Shown here: piece by piece, positions 6,818 through 8,638 of the stretch
Position numbering within the stretch: position 1 is the first letter of the stretch
Layout of the letters: each line of letters opens with the position of its first letter
DNA from: Bacillota bacterium
GTDB taxonomy: Bacteria > Bacillota > DTU030
Direction: 5' to 3'
NCBI GenBank assembly: GCA_012842325.1
Contig: DUTA01000116.1
Coordinates: forward strand, 1-8,638
DNA length: 8,638 nucleotides
Program-made: the position numbers and the translations under genes
The notes under the pieces: generated by a model
Told to the model about the DNA's origin: nothing
Database searches by the model: none
Seen by the model: the letters and a program-made list of their open reading frames with translations, nothing else

Positions 6818-6859
6818 GAGCGGGTTTTTCAGCGGGGAAGGCTGCTGGAAAACCCGCTC
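6818..6859 (+). other. Long stable hairpin between pduE and pduG
   Basis: The arms at 6818-6835 and 6842-6859 pair over 18 bases without a bulge (16 Watson-Crick and two G-U pairs) around the 6-base loop GGAAGG. The outer part is GAGCGGGTTTT with AAAACCCGCTC. No T run follows on this strand, so it is not a standard terminator. It lies ten bases after the pduE stop and ends four bases before the pduG ribosome site. In RNA it could shield the 3' end of the pduABCDE message or lower pduG translation. The structure is directly visible; the role is inference. Confidence 0.8.
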
Positions 6860-6863
6860 CCCT

Positions 6864-6871
6864 AAGGGGTG
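6864..6871 (+). promoter_or_regulatory. Ribosome binding site of pduG
   Basis: AAGGGGTG starts four bases after the hairpin and ends six bases before the TTG at 6878. It fixes that codon as the start. Confidence 0.65.
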
Positions 6872-6877
6872 ATTAAT

Positions 6878-8638
6878 TTGCCGCTCATTGCAGGCATAGA
6901 TGTAGGCAACGCCACAACAGAAGTAGCTTTAGCCCGGGTGACGGGTGGCCAGCCCACCTTTTTGAGCAGCAGCATTGTTGCCACCACCGGGATAAAAGGG
7001 ACGCGGGAGAATTTAAACGGAATTTTTTCTGCCCTGAGGCAGGCTTTGGATAAGGCAGGTTTGGCCTTACAGGATCTGGACCTGATTCTCATCAACGAAG
7101 CGGCGCCGGTCATAGGTGACGTGGCCATGGAGACAATAACCGAGACTGTGGTCACCGAATCTACCATGATTGGGCACAACCCTGCCACACCGGGCGGGAT
7201 CGGCCTGGGGGTAGGAAAGACCGTTCTCATAGATGGTTTACAGGCAGTAGCGCCGGGGGACAGGGTAATAGTGGTGGTACCGGCAGCCTGGGATTTTGCC
7301 CTTGCCGCCCAGGAAATCAACCGAGCCCTGAGCCGGGGCATAGAGGTGGTGGGGGCCATTGTGCAGCGGGATGACGGTGTCCTCATTGCCAACCGCCTGC
7401 AGAAGGTTATTCCCGTGGTGGATGAGGTGCGCCTGATCGAGAAGGTTCCCCTGGGCATGCCGGCCGCCATCGAAGTAGCCCCCCAGGGGGCGGTAATTAA
7501 AACTCTGTGCAATCCCTATGGAATAGCTACCGTCTTTGACCTTAACCCGGAGGAAACGAAACAGATTGTACCCCTGGCCCGGGCCCTGATTGGCAATCGT
7601 TCTGCCGTTGTTATAAAGACCCCGGAGGGCGATGTCAAAGCCCGGCGCATTGCCGCCGGAAAGCTTGATTTGATTGGCCCCCGCTTTTCCCGGCAGGTGG
7701 ACGTGGAAGAGGGCGCCGAGGCCATCATGGCCGCCCTCGCGGAAGTATCACCCCTGCAGGATGTCAGGGGAGAGCCGGGAACCAATGCCGGTGGCATGCT
7801 GGAGCGGGTAAGGCAAACAATGGCCGAGCTGACGGGCAAACAGGCGGGGGAAATAACCATTCAGGACTTGCTGGCCGTGGACACCTTTGTTCCCCAGCGG
7901 GTCCAGGGGGGAATAGCAGGGGAATTCTCCCTGGAGAATGCTGTGGGACTGGCGGCCATGGTAAAGGCCGACCGCTTGCAAATGCAGCGGATTGCCCGGG
8001 AATTGGAGGAAGAAATTGGGGTGCGGGTGGAGGTAGGCGGTGTGGAAGCGGACATGGCCATACGGGGCTGCCTGACCACACCGGGAACAACCAAACCCCT
8101 GGCCATCCTCGATTTGGGTGCCGGCTCCACCGATGCTGCCTACATCAATGCCGACGGAAAAGTGGAGACAGCCCATCTGGCCGGAGCCGGGAATATGGTA
8201 ACCCTCCTCATCGCCGCCGAACTGGGCCTTGATGATCTGGGCCTGGCCGAAGATATTAAGAAATATCCCCTGGCCAAGGTGGAGAGCCTCTTTCATATCC
8301 GCCATGAGGACGGAACCGTCGAATTCTTTACTGAACCCTTACCGCCGGAGACCTTTGCCAAGGTCGTGATTCTAAAGGAAGAATTTGTCCCCCTCCCCGG
8401 GGAACAGAATTTGGAGAAGGTGCGGCTGGTGCGGCGGGAAGCCAAGAGGCGGGTTTTTGTTGATAATACCATCAGGGCCCTGGAACGGGTTGTCCCCACC
8501 GGCAATATCCGCGATCTCGATTTTGTCGTCCTGGTTGGTGGTTCCTCCCTGGACCAGGAGGTAACCGGCTTTATCACCGACCGGCTGTCGGAATACCGGG
8601 TGGTGGCCGGTCAGGCCAATGTCCGGGGGACGGAAGGA
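6878..8638 (+). CDS. pduG: Diol dehydratase-reactivating factor, large subunit (3' end missing)
   Basis: This ATP-dependent, Hsp70/actin-fold reactivase subunit works with PduH to release damaged cobalamin from the dehydratase so that fresh coenzyme can bind. The frame is open from the TTG at 6878 to the right edge (587 codons). Salmonella PduG has about 610 residues, so about 20-25 are cut off. Visible motifs are the first phosphate loop AGIDVGNATTEVAL (5-18), the conserved INEAAPVIGDVAMETITETV (from about 72), TVFDLNPEETK, ALIGNRSAVVIKTP, QDLLAVDTFVP, the second phosphate loop ILDLGAGSTDA (about 409-419), KKYPLAKVESLFHIRHEDG and VVLVGGSSLD (about 549-558), a nucleotide-binding motif. The TTG follows AAGGGGTG by six bases and matches the family start. 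The gap from pduE is 70 bases and holds a long hairpin. pduH is expected downstream but is not in view. Confidence 0.95.
   Translation, partial: MPLIAGIDVGNATTEVALARVTGGQPTFLSSSIVATTGIKGTRENLNGIFSALRQALDKAGLALQDLDLILINEAAPVIGDVAMETITETVVTESTMIGHNPATPGGIGLGVGKTVLIDGLQAVAPGDRVIVVVPAAWDFALAAQEINRALSRGIEVVGAIVQRDDGVLIANRLQKVIPVVDEVRLIEKVPLGMPAAIEVAPQGAVIKTLCNPYGIATVFDLNPEETKQIVPLARALIGNRSAVVIKTPEGDVKARRIAAGKLDLIGPRFSRQVDVEEGAEAIMAALAEVSPLQDVRGEPGTNAGGMLERVRQTMAELTGKQAGEITIQDLLAVDTFVPQRVQGGIAGEFSLENAVGLAAMVKADRLQMQRIARELEEEIGVRVEVGGVEADMAIRGCLTTPGTTKPLAILDLGAGSTDAAYINADGKVETAHLAGAGNMVTLLIAAELGLDDLGLAEDIKKYPLAKVESLFHIRHEDGTVEFFTEPLPPETFAKVVILKEEFVPLPGEQNLEKVRLVRREAKRRVFVDNTIRALERVVPTGNIRDLDFVVLVGGSSLDQEVTGFITDRLSEYRVVAGQANVRGTEG

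Noticed and set aside
6818..6859. Reading the pduE-pduG hairpin as a normal intrinsic terminator
   Set aside because: The bases after the right arm are CCCTAAGGGG with no T run, and the ribosome site of pduG follows at once.
6862..8577. Several minus-strand open frames opposite pduG
   Set aside because: The + strand frame encodes a full-length reactivase match that simply lacks a stop because the window ends. The minus frames are Ser/Arg/Pro-rich shadows.

Overview
The window holds the start of a propanediol-utilisation (pdu-type) bacterial microcompartment operon, preceded by the two-component system that probably controls it. All recognised genes read on the + strand. The DNA is GC-rich. 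It has strong AAAGGAGG-type ribosome binding sites and often uses TTG or GTG starts. The sensor/regulator pair is of the LytS/YesM-YesN type. Together these suggest an anaerobic, GC-rich Firmicute (Clostridia in the broad sense, perhaps a Moorella/Desulfotomaculum/Pelotomaculum-like lineage). The organism assignment is inference.

Layout. Positions 1-844 carry the 3' part of a sensor histidine kinase gene whose start lies outside the window; the residues before the kinase core look like the end of a PocR ligand-binding domain. It overlaps by four bases (TTGA) a response regulator (841-2433) with a receiver domain, a degenerate GGDEF-like middle and a C-terminal AraC DNA-binding domain. A clear intrinsic terminator (2462-2491) ends this unit. 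About 280 bases of regulatory DNA follow, with an imperfect dyad at 2538-2566.

The structural operon then runs pduA (hexameric shell protein), pduB (trimeric tandem-domain shell protein), pduC, pduD and pduE (large, medium and small subunits of adenosylcobalamin-dependent diol/glycerol dehydratase) and pduG (large subunit of the dehydratase reactivase, cut by the right edge with an estimated 20-25 residues missing). Gaps are short (14-39 bases), except for 70 bases before pduG that hold an uninterrupted 18-bp hairpin.

How the genes work together. By family knowledge, PduCDE dehydrates 1,2-propanediol (or glycerol or ethylene glycol) to an aldehyde with a B12 radical mechanism. PduG, with PduH expected just downstream, exchanges damaged cobalamin. 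PduA and PduB build the shell that retains the aldehyde. PduB, PduD and PduE all carry a similar short amphipathic N-terminal helix, the known type of core-to-shell or cargo-targeting tag. The kinase/regulator pair probably senses the diol and activates the operon. I see no cobalamin riboswitch in this window, and no mobile element, CRISPR array or RNA gene. The operon type is well known. The points worth a second look are the split of a PocR/AraC regulator into a kinase and a response regulator, the missing PduB' start, the pduE-pduG hairpin, and some active-site-neighbour substitutions in PduC.
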